A DNA stretch of 64,000 nucleotides from Malachius bipustulatus (GCA_910589415.1 OU342633.1:35408210-35472209); one strand, 5' to 3'; positions 1-12,120 are shown, counted from the stretch's first letter. Program-made: numbers and translations. Notes: a model not told the origin generated them from the letters alone.

Positions 1-1089
1 TTTCATCACCTATGACTTTCTAAGTGAATCTGATTTTTGATAATATGTTATGAACTTTTATTGTGGTCAATGAGTGACTAATGTAATGGTTATGTGTAAA
101 AATAATTTATTAAATTTATCGTGTGTGTTTAGGATTTTGAGTTAGAGATGATCATTTTGTAAATTAAATTTTGAATTTCAGATTTTGTAGGTAGATACCT
201 GTTTTTATATTGAAACTTTTGCTTAAGATAAATTTAAATTTTTGATAAATAACTTCTGATCTAACTCTGAGTTCTATTCAGAACCATACCTATGTGTTAT
301 AGTTTAGAAATTGTTTAATAGAATATGAGCTTTAGAAATTTTTATCTGAACTATTGAAATGATATAGGTACCTATCTTGAATTTTAATCATGTAAGTTTG
401 ATATCATTGGTAATAAGGTAATATTTATGTTTGAATATTTGAGTCAGAATTACTGATTTTAATTATTAAATTGATTGTTGATATGTAAAATCTATTGGTG
501 ATTGCCAGTCTATTGTACTGATGATGAAATTGATTTTAATAAATCTTTGTATTAAAATTCAACAATTTTAGAGTTTTGAGAATCAACCCTCCTCATGTTC
601 TTTTAAAAGATCTATTCAATAAGTAGAGTAACATCAAGAATGGGGTGATTATTCTGGTATATTTTGGTGGGGATTATCAATTTTTTTGTTATTGTTTGTA
701 AAATTGTTAGGAGTTACTACGGGTCCAGTCTGGTTCGGTGAATGCTGGATTTTCCAGAGGAAGGCCACATTTATCTGTCCCGGGCTGGATAATCACAACG
801 AACATTTTGTTTAAGTTTGGTTTTGGTTTGATACTTTGGAAATTTAGACGATCACTTTTCAAAATTTAAAATTTATTTTCGTTTCGACATTTGGAATATT
901 TGGGTGGGGCATTCGAAATTTGATATGTTCCACTCGACAGGCCAATGTGGCTAATGTTACAAATTTGCCTAGTCACATTGAGATCTGTCAATAGCCACCT
1001 CCTTCTTTTCGGGGTTAAGGTAAGTGAATTATTTTTTTTATTGTTCAACTTTTTGAGTGGGAGTAAGCGAGGGGGAGGAAGGCTCCAAG
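1..1089 (+). repeat. 5' LTR of element 1 (right part only)
   Basis: Nearly identical to 13774-14862. It holds an AATAAA polyadenylation-type signal near 537 and a strong splice-donor-like AAG|GTAAGT with GT at 1020-1021. The left part is outside the window. If the 3' LTR starts after the purine tract at 12121, about 1.64 kb of this LTR is missing here. Confidence 0.93.
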
Positions 1090-1577
1090 CGGTGCGTGAC
1101 CAGGATAAATCAATCACCTTATTCTTTTTTGAAAATTTTTCTTTTTCAAATTTTGAGAAGAATTAATGAACATGAGGTGTTGGTGTTTTCATCATTTTTG
1201 AGAGAAACGTTTTCAAAATTTAGACAAGTAAAGACAAATACCTTTCTTAGTTGCGTAAAGTTTACAGATGGAATAAAACCGAAAGGTAAGGTTTGAAATT
1301 TTCAACGAAGGACTTCGAGGGAATTCAGACCTGTGGTATTTGAGTCCGTGTTGTTTTCTTTTTGACGTTTCAGCTTTTTAGGTTCCAGCCAAGACGGTGT
1401 GGTAAACCTGAAGATGTGGTTTTCGAGTTCGATAATTTTTTAATTTTTCAGCTTAGGTGGAGTTACAGATAGAATCAGCAACAATCTGATTTTTGAATTT
1501 TGGTTTTGGATAATTCTGTTAGGTCAGGTCAAGTCAACTAAGAAAAGAAACGACAATTTTCGTTTTCTTTGTTTCAG
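1020..1577 (+). promoter_or_regulatory. Candidate leader intron of element 1
   Basis: A consensus donor AAG|GTAAGT (GT at 1020-1021) lies in the LTR. A pyrimidine-rich acceptor ending TTTCAG (AG at 1576-1577) lies 61 bases before the gag start. Splicing would remove the primer-binding site and shorten the gag leader. Inference from splice motifs only. Confidence 0.35.
1091..1106 (+). other. Probable primer-binding site (tRNA-His-like), element 1
   Basis: Directly after the LTR end the sequence GGTGCGTGACCAGGAT resembles the complement of the 3' end of eukaryotic tRNA-His, including an 11-base exact run GTGACCAGGAT. It has one missing C and no initial T. Position and match support the call; the mismatches near the 3' CCA make it provisional. 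Confidence 0.5.
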
Positions 1578-1638
1578 GTAAAGTTGGTTGAAAAGTCTTG
1601 TTTGAGAATTTTGAGGCAAAATTTTTTTGAGATAAATA

Positions 1639-3441
1639 GTGAAAATGGATTTTATTGAGGAAAATACTACAGTCGGTTTTGAGGTCGTTGATCTCAAGGT
1701 AGATGAGATTAAGTATGAAATTTTATTAAGAGGAGAAGTTCCACATTGGAACGGAAATTATAGGCGGACCCAATTAAGTCAACTTTTGAGAATAAATGGA
1801 GGAGTCACTGTGACTATCTCTCCTTTCGATTTTAATGAGGATTTGAGTCAAGTTTTGGATTCTATTTTGGATATGACTGAAATATTACACGATGAGGTAA
1901 TTATTTCCCCTCAGTCTAATGTAGCTAGGAGATTTTCTTCGAGGTTAGCTCATTTGTTAGGAAGGATAGATAGGATGAAGGTCACTTCCGATGTTCAGAC
2001 TGCTAGTCGAGATCAGGTTAGAGCAGATGCTCTACGATTGCGAGACGATTTTAAGAAAAAAATTGTCGGTGAGGTAGTCAGTTCGAGAACAGAAATCCCA
2101 CAAAGATCGCAGGCCTCTCTTTTAGATCAAGCATTTGATAGGTTATCATGCCATAGTGCTTCTACTACTCATGAAGGTAATCTTCATACGGTTTCGAGAG
2201 TCCCTTCGAATCTTCCAGAAGATCTATCGTTAAGAAGGTTAGGCTTAAGAAGCCATAACACCAATCCGTTTTTAGATTGTGACCAGGTACCCTTTGATTA
2301 TGATAATCAGGCACATTCGAGCAGTTTTGTACCCCCAGTGAGAAACCCATCACCCACTTTCTCACAGTTTAGTCTCAATTCTCAAGTTCCATCCATCCAG
2401 TTAGTGGCGCCTATAGATAAGGTCATCCCGGTGTATAAATGGGGATTATGTTTTACTGGTAAAGAAAAGGGAATTGAAGTTATAAAATTTTTAGAGAGAG
2501 TTCGCGAACTTAGTCAAGCTAGGGGAGTTCCCCTTGATACAGTTTTTAATAGTGCAGTCGATTTATTTAAGGAACCAGCTCTCTCATGGTTCCGAAGCAT
2601 TAAGTATCAGTTGAGGTCTTGGCGAGACTTGGAGGCAAGGATTGGTAATACTTTCATCCCTCCAAATTACGATGAAGAACTCCTAGAGGAGATTCGTTCC
2701 TTTAGGCAAAGGAATAATGAAAATGTCGTTACGTTTATTGCGAATTTAAGGATGAAGTTTTCGCACCTTCTAAATCCAATTTCTATTCCGGAGCAGTTGA
2801 AGATAGTTAGGAGAAACCTCCTACCCGATTTGAATTCGAAGTTATGTTTGATTGATCTGGTTTCCTATGAGCAGTTAGAATGTCTATGCAGGCAGATCGC
2901 GAAGAATTCGGTGATAATGAGTGGAGTAGAGGGTAAGGTCCGTGTAGGTAGACCCCAGGCAGCCCCTGTGGGAACGACGGTTAGGGAAGCGAAGGAAATC
3001 CCAAAGGTTAAAGTAGAGACCCCTCGTCCACCTCTTCCTCCCCGAAGATTTGCGAATGCCCCAAATCAGTCGATGAATAAGTCAGACCGACCCCCAGTCA
3101 GCTCCTTTTCCTGTTGGAATTGTGACCAGGCGGGTCATTCATTTAATTTTTGTCCACATCCACTTGAGAAATTTTGTTTTTCGTGCGGTTTGAAAGGAGC
3201 AATAGCGCCTTCTTGTCCCCGATGTCATCATTCAGGGAAAGATAATCAGGAAGCAGTTGAGTCCAAAGACGTTAAGAAGGTGGTGGATTGTCCAGAAACT
3301 CGGGAGTCGAATTCAGGTAAAGAAAGTTCTAAGGCAGATTCAAAAAACGAGTCGGCGAGAGAAGATTTTGGCGCGACTTCCCTCGAGTTTCGAAGACGCC
3401 AACCAGGTCCAGAATCAGGTGCGATTCCGAAGAGACGTTAG
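1639..3441 (+). CDS. gag: gag polyprotein of element 1
   Basis: A 600-residue frame encoding the structural capsid/nucleocapsid protein that packages the element RNA in cytoplasmic particles. Residues about 260-430 resemble a retrotransposon capsid domain, with conserved W and L spacing (ALSWFRS, FRQR..E.V..F). The C-terminal third has a zinc knuckle C-X2-C-X4-H-X4-C at about 491-504, then a second with the same spacing but Ala in place of His (about 512-525) followed by CPRC. That His-less second knuckle recurs in insect Gypsy gags. The tail is Lys/Ser/Glu-rich. The first ATG after the leader was taken as start. No internal stop is present, so gag looks intact. Confidence 0.88.
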   Translation: MKMDFIEENTTVGFEVVDLKVDEIKYEILLRGEVPHWNGNYRRTQLSQLLRINGGVTVTISPFDFNEDLSQVLDSILDMTEILHDEVIISPQSNVARRFSSRLAHLLGRIDRMKVTSDVQTASRDQVRADALRLRDDFKKKIVGEVVSSRTEIPQRSQASLLDQAFDRLSCHSASTTHEGNLHTVSRVPSNLPEDLSLRRLGLRSHNTNPFLDCDQVPFDYDNQAHSSSFVPPVRNPSPTFSQFSLNSQVPSIQLVAPIDKVIPVYKWGLCFTGKEKGIEVIKFLERVRELSQARGVPLDTVFNSAVDLFKEPALSWFRSIKYQLRSWRDLEARIGNTFIPPNYDEELLEEIRSFRQRNNENVVTFIANLRMKFSHLLNPISIPEQLKIVRRNLLPDLNSKLCLIDLVSYEQLECLCRQIAKNSVIMSGVEGKVRVGRPQAAPVGTTVREAKEIPKVKVETPRPPLPPRRFANAPNQSMNKSDRPPVSSFSCWNCDQAGHSFNFCPHPLEKFCFSCGLKGAIAPSCPRCHHSGKDNQEAVESKDVKKVVDCPETRESNSGKESSKADSKNESAREDFGATSLEFRRRQPGPESGAIPKRR

Positions 3442-4480
3442 AATCAAGACAGGTGAACTCTAACCTTTCTAAGCAGATCAGTCCAGTTTTTGAGAGTAAA
3501 GATGCAGATAATAGGCCGTATATCTCTATTGAATTAGAGGGTTTTGAGATTCTAGCTCTAGTTGACACTGGAGCAAATATTTCCATCTTAGGTGCAGGAA
3601 CTGAGTCGATTTGGGAACTGTTGGAGTCCAATCGAATTGTTAAAGATAAATTACCACGAGTGACTGTAGCAAATGGACAGCCACAAACAGTTCTAGGTAC
3701 GGTAGTTTTGCCTATTTGTTTTGAGGATAGGTTGATTGAGTTAGAATTTACAATTATCCCTACTATATCCCACGCTGTTATTTTAGGTTCTGATTTTTGC
3801 AAGCAGGTTGAGTTGGCTATCGATTTTAAGAATCAAGTTTTTGACATTAACGAGATTACAGGAGAGACCCCAAATTTAGGTACTTATCTTGAGGAGTTGT
3901 CAGAGGAACAACAGTTGGTTTTAGATAAAGTAATAAAGCAGTACGAATTACTTGCTTCGAAAGCTCCCGGTCGTACAAGTGAAATTACACATTTCATAGA
4001 TACAGGTTCAGCTAGGCCCGTGAAGCAGAGGCAGTATCCTCTGTCTCCTGCTATCACTAAATTTTTACATCAGGAAGTAGATTCAATGTTAAGAGATGGA
4101 GTTATAGAGGAAAGTAATTCAGCTTGGTCAAGTCCTGTTTTGATGGTTCCAAAAAGTGACGGTACCTACCGTATGTGTTTTGATGGTCGTAAGATAAATG
4201 AGTTGACTGTTAAGGATTCCTACCCACTACCGTTGGTAGATAGTATTTTGAGTAAAGTAGCTGGGTCTACTTATCTATCTTCGATTGATTTAACAAAGGC
4301 GTTTTGGAATATTCCCTTGGAGGAAACCTCCAAGCCCAAAACGGCGTTTCAAGTTCATGGTCGAGGTCTTTTTCAGTTTAAGGTTATGCCTTTTGGGTTG
4401 TGTAATGCAGCACAGACGCAACAACGGTTAATGGACCACCTATTTAGGGGTACCAAGTTTGAAGATCGAGTTTTTACTTA
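3333..4480 (+). pseudogene. pol: pol of element 1, 5' part (protease and N-terminal reverse transcriptase), interrupted
   Basis: This is the -1 frame relative to gag, open from 3333; the first start-like codon is GTG at 3453, but translation most likely enters by frameshift. The aspartic protease motif L-V-D-T-G-A is at 3552-3570. Reverse transcriptase follows, with FDGRKIN, YPLPLVDSIL, SSIDLTKAFW (first catalytic Asp) and VMPFGLCNA. Coding stops making sense at 4480, immediately before the catalytic YLDD box, because a foreign 1877-bp segment starts there. The remaining pol resumes at 6358 in the matching phase. The gene is broken by the insertion and otherwise open. Confidence 0.9.
3342..3348 (+). 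promoter_or_regulatory. -1 ribosomal frameshift slippery heptamer, gag-pol of element 1
   Basis: The heptamer A AAA AAC lies exactly in the gag reading frame (codons AAA AAC at 3343-3348). It falls inside the only stretch (3333-3441) where gag and the -1 pol frame are both open. A slip here feeds straight into protease. Confidence 0.75.
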
Positions 4481-6357
4481 CACTGAAAAAAATAATTCTG
4501 AAGATTTTAGGATAATCTATACTAAACTCAAATTACTTAATATCGATTTCTCTGAAATATATTTTCTACATGGGAGAAAATGTTTATTTGACTGCAGGAG
4601 AGTCTCAATTCACGTTTAATTCCCAGTAGCAAACAATTTACTTGACTAATTTTAAGAAACCCTACAGTCACAAAGATGTTTACTTATAAGAAGAAAATGT
4701 CGAGTCTAGTTTTAGTTAGGTCCACTTAATTTTCCGTATCAAAACGACTTGTGTGAAGTGTATGATATTTCAGGCTTAAAAGCAGTTTATTACTTCACGT
4801 AAAATCACCAAACTCTGACGCGGTAAATTATACTCTTGTATAGAAAATTGTTTCACCAAACGTAAATGAACACTTGCAAAAAGTTGCTCATACTTGTACG
4901 ACGTAAAATGAATTTGATAAAAATGTTATTGAATCTACAGGATTATTCTACATCATCTTTTACTTTTTAGTCTTCTCCATGATCAGTATTCATTCTCTTC
5001 GTTGTCTCGTTGCGTATGCGTGACTTCCAAAACTGGAATATTTATTTTAAGTAATATTTAATGTGTATAGGTGCCGTAAGGTGCACGTGGATGTTATTTT
5101 AAACTATTTGTGACATCGGTAAGTATATAAATAAATAATATATAGGTATACTACATGATGCAAATCTTTTAAAACCTTATCTATACAGGCATCTAAGGAA
5201 TACGTTATAAAAATGGCTGACGAAGAGTTGCGAAGTATATACTATAACTAACATTGGATTGAAAAATTTTACCACCGTCTTCCAAGGTATGTATGTTTTA
5301 TTTTAGTCAAGTTATACTTTGTATCGTCAACCATAACTGATGCATAGAGTTTTGTAATCAGTATGCTGCTACTTCCTGATAAACACTTATTGTAATTTAG
5401 GTTGGACATGCACAGTTTCAATTATTGTTATATTCATTTTCAGAACATGACATCACCTATGAGATTTTGTGTGATCTATACAAAGACGGCTCTGCAAAAG
5501 AAATAAATAGAGAAAATTTTACCATCAGTAGGTTTACGCGAAGTTCTGAAAAGAAACATAATTTCACGAATGCAGCCAGCGTCAGTTATGCAAACGACCC
5601 ATATAAATGTAAGTTGAAAGTTATGACAGAACTCATATAAGTACAATTTTATTTCCCTTTCTTAATTTCAAATTAAAAAAAACCATGTGTGAGGGTGACT
5701 ATTTTATTTATAGAAGATTTCAGAGTTATGATATTTATTTGTATATCTATCCATTATATTAGATTTATTTAGTGTTAAGTATTTATTTTTCATATTCATT
5801 GTCTACCTCGTATTGTTTTTGTTATAGTATTGGATGCAATATACATATTATATTAAAACATGCACTTGCGTTTTTATTCTAAACCAAAATTCCTGTGTTA
5901 TATTATTTTTAAGAATTATGCATTTACTTAAGGCAACTAAGAGAAAAATTTTCAATATTCTTGTGTACAGTTACAATCTTCTATAAAAAATCCACATATT
6001 TTATTCAGGCAATTAAACACATACTTATGGAAAATTAACTAAAGGTTCCAAAAATAGAATATTTACTGACAGCAGTACTTGACTTCGCAGAAGCAATCAT
6101 AGTAAAAACGAAAAGGTAAACTGCGAATTGTCTCTAGCTTATATTTTCTTCAAGAAAGTGTGTAAATGCTACTACTTAAATATCATTCAGATTTGAAACA
6201 GATACACATTTACTTTTCAGGAGTCAATGTTCACTTCAGACAATTTAGTTAATGGTTAACTTCAGCGAAATACAACATTGAATTCGCCATATCCCAGTAA
6301 ATGATTTACTCCTCATAAGTAAATTCTTCTTGGTTCAACCGAATCGTTTTATCAGTG
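4481..6357. mobile_element. TA-flanked terminal-inverted-repeat insertion inside element 1 pol (non-autonomous)
   Basis: Both sides carry TA (4479-4480 and 6358-6359). The ends are CACTGAAAAAAATAATTC and, reversed, CACTGATAAAACGATTCG. Excluding the segment and one TA returns pol to phase, which fixes the borders to the base. The interior is AT-rich. Its longest frame (5425-5640, 71 residues) matches no transposase motif I know. Subterminal TTTACTTAT-type words recur at both ends. The TA duplication suits Tc1/mariner-like transposition, but the family is unassigned. Confidence 0.85.
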
Positions 6358-8451
6358 TATTTGGATGACATTATTTGTGTGTCCAATTCGTTCGAGGAAC
6401 ACATTGCCCTTCTTGCTGAAGTGTTGGAGATTCTCACTAAAGCCGGGTTGAAAATCAACCTGGATAAGTGTAAGTTCTGTAGAGATTCGTTATCGTTTTT
6501 GGGTTATGTGGTAGATAGGAAAGGTCTAAGGACCGATCCAGGAAAAGTTCAGGCTATTGTTGATATGCCATCACCTAAAACTACCACTGAAGTTAGGAGA
6601 GTAATTGGAATCCTCCAATGGTATCGAAAGTTCATCCCTAATTTTTCCACCGTGTCTGAGCCAATTACATCGCTTATTAAGGGTCGTAAGAAACACACTC
6701 CAGTTATTTGGACGGAAGAAGCCGAAGAGGCTTTCCAAAGTCTTAAGGAATTGTTGGTTTCAGCTCCCATTTTAGTCAAACCGGATCCCAATCTACCTTT
6801 CTTCATTCAGACGGATGCAAGTGACGTAGGGGTGGGGGCCATTTTATATCAAATTAAGGATGATTTTAAGCACCCTATAGCTTATGCTTCTAGAAAGCTT
6901 CTCAAGACTGAGAAGAAAAATTACACGGTTACAGAGAAGGAGTGTCTTGGAGTTATTTTTGGTATTGAAAAATTTAGGTGTTATGTCGAGGGCACAGAAT
7001 TTACGGTTGTTACTGACCATGCCAGCCTACAATGGCTGTATAAAATTAAAGATCCAGTCGGCAGAATTGCTAGGTGGACAGTCAGGTTGAGTGGATTTAA
7101 GTTCAAGGTTGTTCATCGTCCCGGTAAGAATTTGGTAATGGCTGATTTTCTGTCCAGACATATTTCGTTGATTAATGTTAAATCTTTTACGCCGGACACC
7201 TGGTATGTTGAGATGATTAATAAAGTCCGCTGTAACCCAGCGAAGTTTCCAGATTTTGACGTTAAGGATAATATTTTGTATAAACATATTAGGCCAAAAC
7301 ACGACATCCAGTCTAATTTTTCAGACTGGAAAATAGTAGTTCCAACTGAGAATAGGAAAGAGGTTTTTGTTGAGTGTCATGACCATCCGACTTCAGCTCA
7401 TTTAGGTATTTCAAAGACGTTGGCAAGAATTTTGGAAAATTATTATTGGCCAGGAGTAAAGGAGTCAGTGAGACGTTATGTTAGATCATGCGAGACTTGT
7501 GGTGCCCACAAATCCACAAATCAATCTCCAGCTGGTTTAGGAGGAAATCAACGTAAAGTTGACTTTCCGTTTCAATCTATTTCGTTAGATTTTATGGGAC
7601 CTTTCCCAAGATCTAAATCAGGAAATACCCAATTGTTGGTTATTACTGATTCTTTCACTCGATTTGTTATAGTAAAACCCCTTCCTAAGGCTACTTCAGC
7701 CAAGGTCGTGAAAATTTTGGAGAGAGAAATCTTTTTGGTTTATGGAACTCCAGAGGTCGTGTGTTGTGATAATGGTAGTCAGTTCAGGTCTAGAGAATTC
7801 AAAGAATTAATGAAGAAGTACCAGATTCCTAGGATCTGGTATAATCCCAGTTATCACCCCCAGGTTAATCCAACCGAAAGGGTGAATAAAGTTTTGGGGA
7901 GTGCTATAGCGTCATATATTAAAGATGACGATCACCGAACATGGGACGAACATATTTTCGAAATTGCTCAGGCAATTAATACCTCGGTACATGAGTCAAC
8001 AGGGTACTCACCCTCTTTTTTGGTTTTCGGACGGTATACACCAGTGAATGGTAGTTTTTATAAGGATGTTGATTATAGTTCTTTTGACCCCGTCGATTTT
8101 TCCAATCGACTTAAATGGCAGTCCGAAGTGAGCAAAGTTCCTAAACTTTATCCACAAATCCAGGAGAAAATTAGAAAATCTTTTGAGAAAAATGTTAAGA
8201 GGTATAACCTACGTAGGCGAGAGGTTAATTATCAAGAAGGTGATAAAGTGTGGAAGAAAAACTTCGTTCTTTCCAAAGCGGTCGATAAGTTTTCTAAGAA
8301 ATTGGCTCCGAAATATGTCCCGGCTATGATAAAGAAAATTAAAGGTACTGGTAAGGTTGTTGTTCTTTCAGATCTGTCAGGAAAAATCCTGGGAGATTTT
8401 CACGTAAGTGATATTAAACCATTTGTTGAGATTCAGAATAGCCAGTGTTAG
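6358..8451 (+). pseudogene. pol: pol of element 1, 3' part (C-terminal reverse transcriptase, RNase H, integrase)
   Basis: About 697 residues. It begins exactly at the YLDD catalytic box of reverse transcriptase, then the thumb/connection (LGYVVDRKGLRTDP). RNase H starts at TDASDVGVGAIL and runs through TEKECLGVIFGI and VTDHASLQWL. Integrase has an H-X-H zinc module with CETC near 7380-7500, the DDE core with Asp in LDFMGPF, Asp in CDNGSQF and Glu in NPTERVNK, and a GPY/F-like C-terminal domain. All catalytic residues are visible and no stop is present. It is separated from its N-terminal half by the 4481-6357 insertion, so no full pol can be read through. Confidence 0.9.
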
Positions 8452-9439
8452 TGTAGAGCGCGCTTTAGGGGTGACCTAGTTGTATTGTATTCAAGTTGGC
8501 GCCCCTAGTGTAAAGCTCCGTTCACACGCAAAGGCAGTATACATCCTATTTGTTGGTAGTTTGAGAGTTTAGAAAGAATTCGTTTAGTGTGTCAATAGTA
8601 AGTTTTTCAGTAAATTTAGTTACGGTTTTGGAGAAAAAGTAAAGGTTGTTTAGAGTCAGGAGTCTTCGTAGAGGTTGAGTCGAGTTTAGAGAAAATCCTT
8701 TTATAGGTACTTAGGTTAAAATAATTTGAGACTGGTGATGTTAGCGTGCTAATTAAATAAATTTAGCTAACCTACCAGTAATTGTTGTTGAGGTAGAGGT
8801 TGAGTTACATTTTAGTCATGGCCAGACTAATTTGTAAAATATTTTTAAACGGTCGCGTCAGAGCCCCATGCAAATAAGTGAGCTACGTGACTAGGCGTTG
8901 GGTTGAGTTGATTTAGGTGAGTTCTTAATTGAAAATTTCGAGTTCTGTTAGAGTTGATAATTGGCATAATCTAAATATAAATCTGAGCTGTTATCATCCT
9001 AACAGTAACTTTCAGGAACGATCCGTTGAGTAGAGTTGAGAATTGAGGTAGTTATAAAATTTTAGGTTGAGATTTTGAAGAAAAAAGCTCCTGATGATGA
9101 AAACCTTTTCCATTCCTTTGATTAAGGTTAAGTCGAGTCAATATTTTTAGCTAGAGTTTGAGATTCAATAAGTACAGTTAGTTGAGATTTAAGAATTCTT
9201 TCAGTTGACACATTATCTCGAAGATCTTTAATGGTGTTTAATTTTAGCGGAACAACATTAACCGGGTGGTTAACGAGTTATGATTGGAAATTAACTATAC
9301 AGATTTTGACAAGAAACTTTGAAGTTTTAGAAGTCTCTTCATTTGTAAGAACTTTTCAAGTTTGCTCGTTTCAGAACATTTGAGTAGTGTGACAGTTAAG
9401 AGTAAAGATCTTTCTCTTTGAAAATTTTTATTTCCTTGA

Positions 9440-9605
9440 AATTGAGATAGAGTTCGTTGGTAGGTAAAACCACATATAGGTCCAACGGTTGAGATTTGAT
9501 TTTCTTTTTAAAAATTTTATTCTTTGAGATAGGGTTCATTGGTAAGTAAAACCACTTCATAGGTCCAATGATTGAGATTTGGTTTCTCGTTTGAAAAATT
9601 TTCTT
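9440..9605 (+). repeat. Tandem duplication, ~85-bp unit
   Basis: Two adjacent units start near 9443 (GAGATAGAGTTCGTTGGTAG) and 9526 (GAGATAGGGTTCATTGGTAA). Both continue through AAAACCAC, TAGGTCCAA and GAGATTTG to a T-rich end. Confidence 0.8.
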
Positions 9606-11149
9606 TAGACAATGACAACATCTATGGGGTTATTTTTGGTACTTTCCACCCTGGTGTTACCTAAAGAGAAAGTATCCAGCCATTTTTGAAAATAGGTCCA
9701 GTGGCTGATTTCTTGTATATATTTCTATACGCTTCTTTCCTTTCCTTTTTCGCCGTTTACGGCACACATATAAGTTCGTCTTTAATCTTTTTCTATCTCT
9801 TTCAATCTAAATTTATAATAATTTATATCTTCATAGCGGGTGAACGAACCACTTTGCACCATATACCATTTCGACATTTAATCTCTTTAGCCCTTTTTAA
9901 AGCAGAATATGCATAATACGTTTAAGAAGAAACCTTACACATATAAGGCATGCTCCTATATGCCATCCCTTTTGGGCCATAATTTATAACATCCATTCTA
10001 ATTATGAATGACGGTTATCCTGTCATCAGACCCATCCCGGCAAAACTTTTCGATTTGTTGGTCAAACCTCAACATCTATAAACGATGTAACCTGCTATAC
10101 AGGTTGTTTAATCAATGTCGGATTTTTAAAGATAATACAGGGTGTTAAGATAATAAAGGGTGTTTTCCAGCCTGTCACACAGGTGCCTAGCATTCCTGAT
10201 AACGGCAGTTCTTTAAAGCAATATATGCATTATACGTTTGAGAAGAAACATTATACATATAAGGCATTCTTCTATATACCATCCATCTTTTAGTTGGGTG
10301 TCCCCATAAATTATGTCTTACATACAATACTTCTTCATAATAAACTTATAACCATTTTGAATTGGGAAATTCTTTCCAAGTTCTTTTAAGTAAAGTAGGG
10401 ACTTTACTCCCTATATTTTGACGTCGAGTTCCACATTAATCAACATATTAGTATAATTCTGAAGGTCTAACACATTTGTGTAAGTTTTCGGGTAACAATT
10501 TGGATTTGAGATAGTTTTGAGTCTTTGAGTTTAGGTGTCTGGGTAAGTCTCGACGGGTTCTTGAGTAAGAATGGCCGCACAGTTCCAGTACCACTTTGAG
10601 TCGTTCAGTAGAGAAATTTAGTGACGTAGGTCTCAGTAGAGGGAAATCTTGGAAAATTAAATCTGTCTCACTACTGATACTTAGCGTTTGCGTTAAAGAA
10701 TTTTGAGAAATAAAATCCGAGTTGGAGTTTCAGAATTTCATCTATTCTTGTGTTTTTGATAACCACTTGACTGAATCTTGTTGAATAATTTGGACGTTTT
10801 TGGAAAACAATTTTGACATTTTTGAGTATAGATAATTTAGATATCCCGATTTTGACATTTTTTGAGTATGAGTATCTTCAATATTTCGGTTTTGATATTT
10901 TGAGGTATGAATAATTTTGATTTGGAAGTGTCCAGATCGAAATACTTTGAGTATGAACAATTTTGACATTTGACCCGATTTAGACGTCTTGGAGTTTGAG
11001 GTATAAGTAGAACTCTTAGATTTAAAATTTCTTTAGGCTTTTCTATGTAGAAATTTAGTTTTGGCTCTTTTAGATTTCTCTATGATTTCCTTTGTTAGGA
11101 ATCATATTTCGCTCCAAAGTCGTTAGGACGTTATTCTTAACTAACTAAC

Positions 11150-11940
11150 GATCGAGGAAACCTTTAGCTTTTGACTTTAAATCTCTAGTCGCAGGGAAAC
11201 GCACTAGAGGGGTGTATTTTGGCATTTCCGGCCTCATAAGCGGAGAATTGCCCTGTCGTCTAGTCAGCTGCTTAGCCCCCAGCTGATGAAGTAGGTGGTA
11301 TTGTCTGGCGACATACCGACCATAGGGGCCGAATCTTTATGGCTTCGTCATCCTGGCAGTATTGCCAACTCACGAGTTTCGGTCACTGAATTTCCTTGAG
11401 GTGTTCAGGCAGACCCAACTCCTTGATTTTTGTGTGTAGGACGAAGTCGGTAATCGATTGACGACAGCCGGAGTTTCTCTAATGGAGAACTCTGTTTCAC
11501 ATAGTTTTAGTTTTCTTTTATGGATAAGTATGGTGGTGGAGGTTATTGGTTCTGGTATAGTCTGTTCAACCAGAGGTTAGGGAAAATATTTAGCTTTCTT
11601 TTGAAAAATCTTTAGTTACAAGGTAGTGTACTAGAGGGGTGCATTATGTCATTTCCAGCCTTATAAATGGAAAGGGCCTGCCGTTTAGTCAGTTGTGGAG
11701 CCTCCGACTGATGAAGTAGGAGGTATAGTCATGCGACATGCCAACCACAGGGGCCAATTGTTTGAGCTTCGCTACATAGGCAAATATTGCCACCATAAGA
11801 GTTTTGTCTTTTTGAGTTCCTTCGTGTTCTCATAAGACTCAACTTACTTTATTGAATTATGTGTAGAGCGGAGTTAGTTTCCGAATAACGGCAGTCAGGT
11901 TTTCCTTTTGGGAGCCTGTTTAACCTAGTTTTAGTAACCA
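11150..11940 (+). repeat. Diverged tandem duplication, ~425-bp unit, in element 1 3' region
   Basis: 11183-11510 and 11611-11935 share an ordered series of blocks: ACTAGAGGGGTG, CATTTCC.GCCT.ATAA, GTC.AGT.AGC, CTGATGAAGTAGG.GGTAT, GCGACAT.CC.ACCA, AGGGGCC, then ATTGCCA and a TTTTAGT end. Conservation is patchy, with short GC-rich words kept and spacers free to vary, which would suit an RNA-level function. Confidence 0.8.
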
Positions 11941-12120
11941 GAGTCCTACTGGCGGTTTCCGAGGTCAGGGCTCGCCCATATTGCTTTATGTTTGAAACAT
12001 GGAGTGTTTAAAACTGGTTCTTTCTGTCTTTTCTTTCGGTTTGTTGGGATTTGTTAATTGTTGACTCGAGAGGAGCTCTCTCGGAAAAGTTTCTTGTGGA
12101 GACTTTTCCTTCCTTTTTAC

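Noticed and set aside
866..1117. 83-residue minus-strand frame across the LTR end
   Set aside because: Antisense to LTR sequence, not preserved as the same frame in the 3' LTR context (14639-14821 is shorter).
5425..5640. 71-residue frame inside the element 1 insertion as a transposase
   Set aside because: No catalytic DDE/D or helix-turn-helix pattern; AT-rich chance frame.
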